The position numbers and the translations under genes are program-made. From RUG563 sp045590215 (lineage in GTDB: Bacteria > Bacillota > Clostridia > Christensenellales > Aristaeellaceae), in assembly GCA_045590215.1 (NCBI GenBank), contig JAZNQO010000041.1, positions 1 to 7,104 of the forward strand: a stretch of 7,104 bases of DNA, read 5' to 3'. Positions 5,307-7,104 of this stretch are shown here, piece after piece. The stretch's first letter is position 1, and each line of letters starts with the position of its first letter. The notes under the pieces are model-generated. The model did not search any database, was not told where the DNA came from, and saw only the letters and a list, made by a program, of their open reading frames with translations.

Positions 5307-6245
5307 ATGATTATAAGTGCAAGTCGTAGAACAGATATCCCCACGTATTATTCCGAATGGTTTCTGAACCGAATTCGAGAAGGGTTTGTTTATGTTCGTA
5401 ATCCCATGAACATCCATCAAATCAGTAAAATTGCGCTTACGCCAGACATTGTCGACGGGATCGTATTCTGGACAAAAAATCCTACTCCTATGCTTCCCAA
5501 ACTCGATGAACTGAAAGACTATGTGTACTATTTTCAATTTACGCTCAATGCGTACGGAAAAGATATTGAAGCGAATATTCCAAGCAAAAACGATATTATC
5601 ATTCCGGCCTTTAGGGAACTTTCAAGAAAAATCGGCGCAGAACGAGTTATCTGGCGTTACGATCCGATATTGCTCACATCAAAGTACACCATCGATTATC
5701 ATGTGAAATACTTTGAAGAAATTGCTAAACGTTTATCTGGCTACACTCTTAAGTGCGTTATTAGCTTTCTGGATATATATAGAAATACTAAAACCAATTT
5801 GAAAGGTTCCGACCTTTTACCTCTTCAGGAAACTGAAATGCTCGTGCTTGCAATGAAACTGTCTGATATAGCGCATAAGTATCATCTTGCTGTTGAATCT
5901 TGTGCTGAGAGGATCAATCTTGAACAATTTGGTATTTCTCATGGACATTGTATAGATGGTAATCTATTTCAACGACTACTTGGTCAGAAGCTTGATTTGG
6001 ACAAAGATCCCAATCAGCGCGAAGAATGTGGTTGCATGGCAAGTATTGATATTGGCATGTACAACACATGCAAAAATGGTTGCCTTTATTGCTACGCAAA
6101 TCATAGCAGTAAAGCTGTTATTCACAATTTCAATATACACGATCCCTGTTCTCCATTGATTTCTGGTACAATTGTTGAGGAAGATAGAATCTCTGTCAGA
6201 AAAGTGAAATCGTGTAGAAGATGTCAGACTTGCTTGTTCGATTGA
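5307..6245 (+). CDS. DUF1848 family protein with C-terminal radical-SAM-like cysteine cluster
   Basis: A 312-residue protein of the DUF1848 family (PF08902), function unknown. Family signatures are the start MIISASRRTDIPTYYSEWF, VRNPMN (30-35), VFWTKNPTPM (53-62), YYFQFTLNAYG (74-84) and VIWRYDPI (114-121). The C-terminus is cysteine-rich: C241 and C243, then C255-x3-C259-x2-C262 followed by YANHS, and a CxxCxxC at 303-309 near the end. CX3CX2C is the radical-SAM [4Fe-4S] signature, and Pfam notes that the DUF1848 cluster resembles that of radical-SAM enzymes but lies at the opposite end of the protein. ATG 5307 is chosen because AGGGGGTG (5294-5301) lies 5 nt upstream and the family motif starts at once; a TTG at 5259 in frame has no such support. 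Codon and base use are clearly more A+T-rich than in the preceding operon, suggesting separate ancestry. No partner gene is apparent. Confidence 0.93.
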   Translation: MIISASRRTDIPTYYSEWFLNRIREGFVYVRNPMNIHQISKIALTPDIVDGIVFWTKNPTPMLPKLDELKDYVYYFQFTLNAYGKDIEANIPSKNDIIIPAFRELSRKIGAERVIWRYDPILLTSKYTIDYHVKYFEEIAKRLSGYTLKCVISFLDIYRNTKTNLKGSDLLPLQETEMLVLAMKLSDIAHKYHLAVESCAERINLEQFGISHGHCIDGNLFQRLLGQKLDLDKDPNQREECGCMASIDIGMYNTCKNGCLYCYANHSSKAVIHNFNIHDPCSPLISGTIVEEDRISVRKVKSCRRCQTCLFD

Positions 6246-6266
6246 TCAGATTACATACTATTCCAG

Positions 6267-6306
6267 GGCCAGCTTGCGATGAAGTGAGCTGGTCTTATCT
6301 TTTTTT
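6267..6306 (+). terminator. Rho-independent terminator of the DUF1848 gene
   Basis: GGCCAGCTTGC (6267-6277), loop GATGAA, GTGAGCTGGTC (6284-6294) forms an 11-bp stem with three G-U pairs, followed by TTATCTTTTTTT. It stops plus-strand transcription before it enters the convergent rRNA operon. Confidence 0.88.
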
Positions 6307-6330
6307 CGTCACCATTTGAATATAAACAAT

Positions 6331-6361
6331 AAAAAAGAAGCATCCCTATAAGAGATGCTTC
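6331..6361 (-). terminator. Rho-independent terminator of the rRNA operon
   Basis: On the minus strand GAAGCATC, a 9-nt loop and GATGCTTC make a perfect 8-bp stem (6337-6361) followed by six T (complement of 6331-6336). It lies 6 nt past the 3' end of 5S rRNA. Confidence 0.9.
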
Positions 6362-6367
6362 ATGGAA

Positions 6368-6483
6368 TCCGGCGGCGACCTATCCTCCCGGGCCGTGTCC
6401 AGCCAAGTACTTTCGGCGCTGAAGGGCTTAACTTCTGTGTTCGGTATGGGACCAGGTGGGACCCCTTCGCCATTGCCACCGGA
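6368..6483 (-). rRNA. rrf: 5S ribosomal RNA
   Basis: The complement is a complete 5S rRNA of about 116 nt. The ends TCCGGTGGC and GCCGCCGGA pair to form helix I (9 bp with one G-U). Between them are the conserved GGTCCCACCTGGTCCCATACC, the loop-B/C segment CCGAACACAGAAGTTAAGCC (about 6425-6444 on the plus strand) and the loop-E region near GTACTTGGCTGGACACGGCC. It is the last gene of the rRNA operon, followed by a terminator. Boundaries are set by helix I pairing. Confidence 0.97.
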
Positions 6484-6582
6484 AATCGTTTCATTTTTCA
6501 AGGTTTGCACACCTTGACAACCGCACATATTCGAAAGATTTCTTCGTCTCTTCTGACCTTTTAGTCTCAGTCTCGCTTGAAA
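6484..6582 (-). other. 23S-5S spacer with a processing-type hairpin
   Basis: A short spacer of about 99 nt with no tRNA gene. It contains a perfect hairpin TCAAGGT-(6 nt)-ACCTTGA at 6498-6517. On the minus (transcribed) strand it is followed by A residues, not T, so it is not a terminator and is more likely a structure used in pre-rRNA maturation. Confidence 0.65.

Positions 6583-7104
<522 letters not shown>

Noticed and set aside
6355..6564. Open frames on both strands across 5S rRNA
   Set aside because: They overlap the 5S gene and its terminator, with no protein-like conservation features visible.

Overview
The window looks like chromosomal DNA of a low-to-mid GC Gram-positive-type bacterium (Firmicutes/Bacillota, plausibly Negativicutes or Clostridia). 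Pointers are the strong GGAGG-type ribosome binding sites, a TTG start, the dtd / MBL-hydrolase / hemZ cluster, a two-domain zinc-ribbon protein of a kind common in anaerobic Firmicutes, a DUF1848 protein, and Firmicute-like 5S and 23S rRNA. The genus is an inference only.

Layout, left to right. (1) 1-128, minus: the N-terminus of a Na+/phosphate cotransporter-family protein, running off the left edge, with its own promoter and a small hairpin next to its Shine-Dalgarno. (2) 143-560: a divergent control region. It holds two perfect palindromes (246-263 and 290-302), a near-consensus plus-strand promoter (TTGTAA, 17 bp, TATAAT), and then about 200 nt of GC-rich DNA with many complementary segments and no convincing protein. 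I read this as a structured RNA (best guess raiA-motif-like) that is the leader of, or is processed from, the transcript of (3) a 94-residue double zinc-ribbon protein at 561-845, which ends in a strong intrinsic terminator.

(4) 910-5089, plus: a tightly packed four-gene operon with its own promoter. It encodes an uncharacterised FAD-dependent dehydrogenase (TTG start), D-aminoacyl-tRNA deacylase (dtd), a glyoxalase II-like metallo-beta-lactamase-fold hydrolase, and the radical-SAM coproporphyrinogen-oxidase-like HemZ. Gaps are 3, 13 and 4 nt, so the genes are probably co-transcribed. Their shared theme is housekeeping: proofreading of tRNA charging, detoxification or thioester hydrolysis, and redox/tetrapyrrole chemistry.

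(5) 5090-6306: a visibly more A+T-rich insert carrying one DUF1848 gene with a C-terminal CX3CX2C iron-sulfur motif and its own terminator. (6) 6331-7104, minus: the 3' end of an rRNA operon (partial 23S, short spacer without a tRNA, complete 5S, terminator), convergent with the DUF1848 gene. The most interesting element is the structured RNA upstream of the zinc-ribbon gene; the rest is mostly ordinary conserved chromosome.
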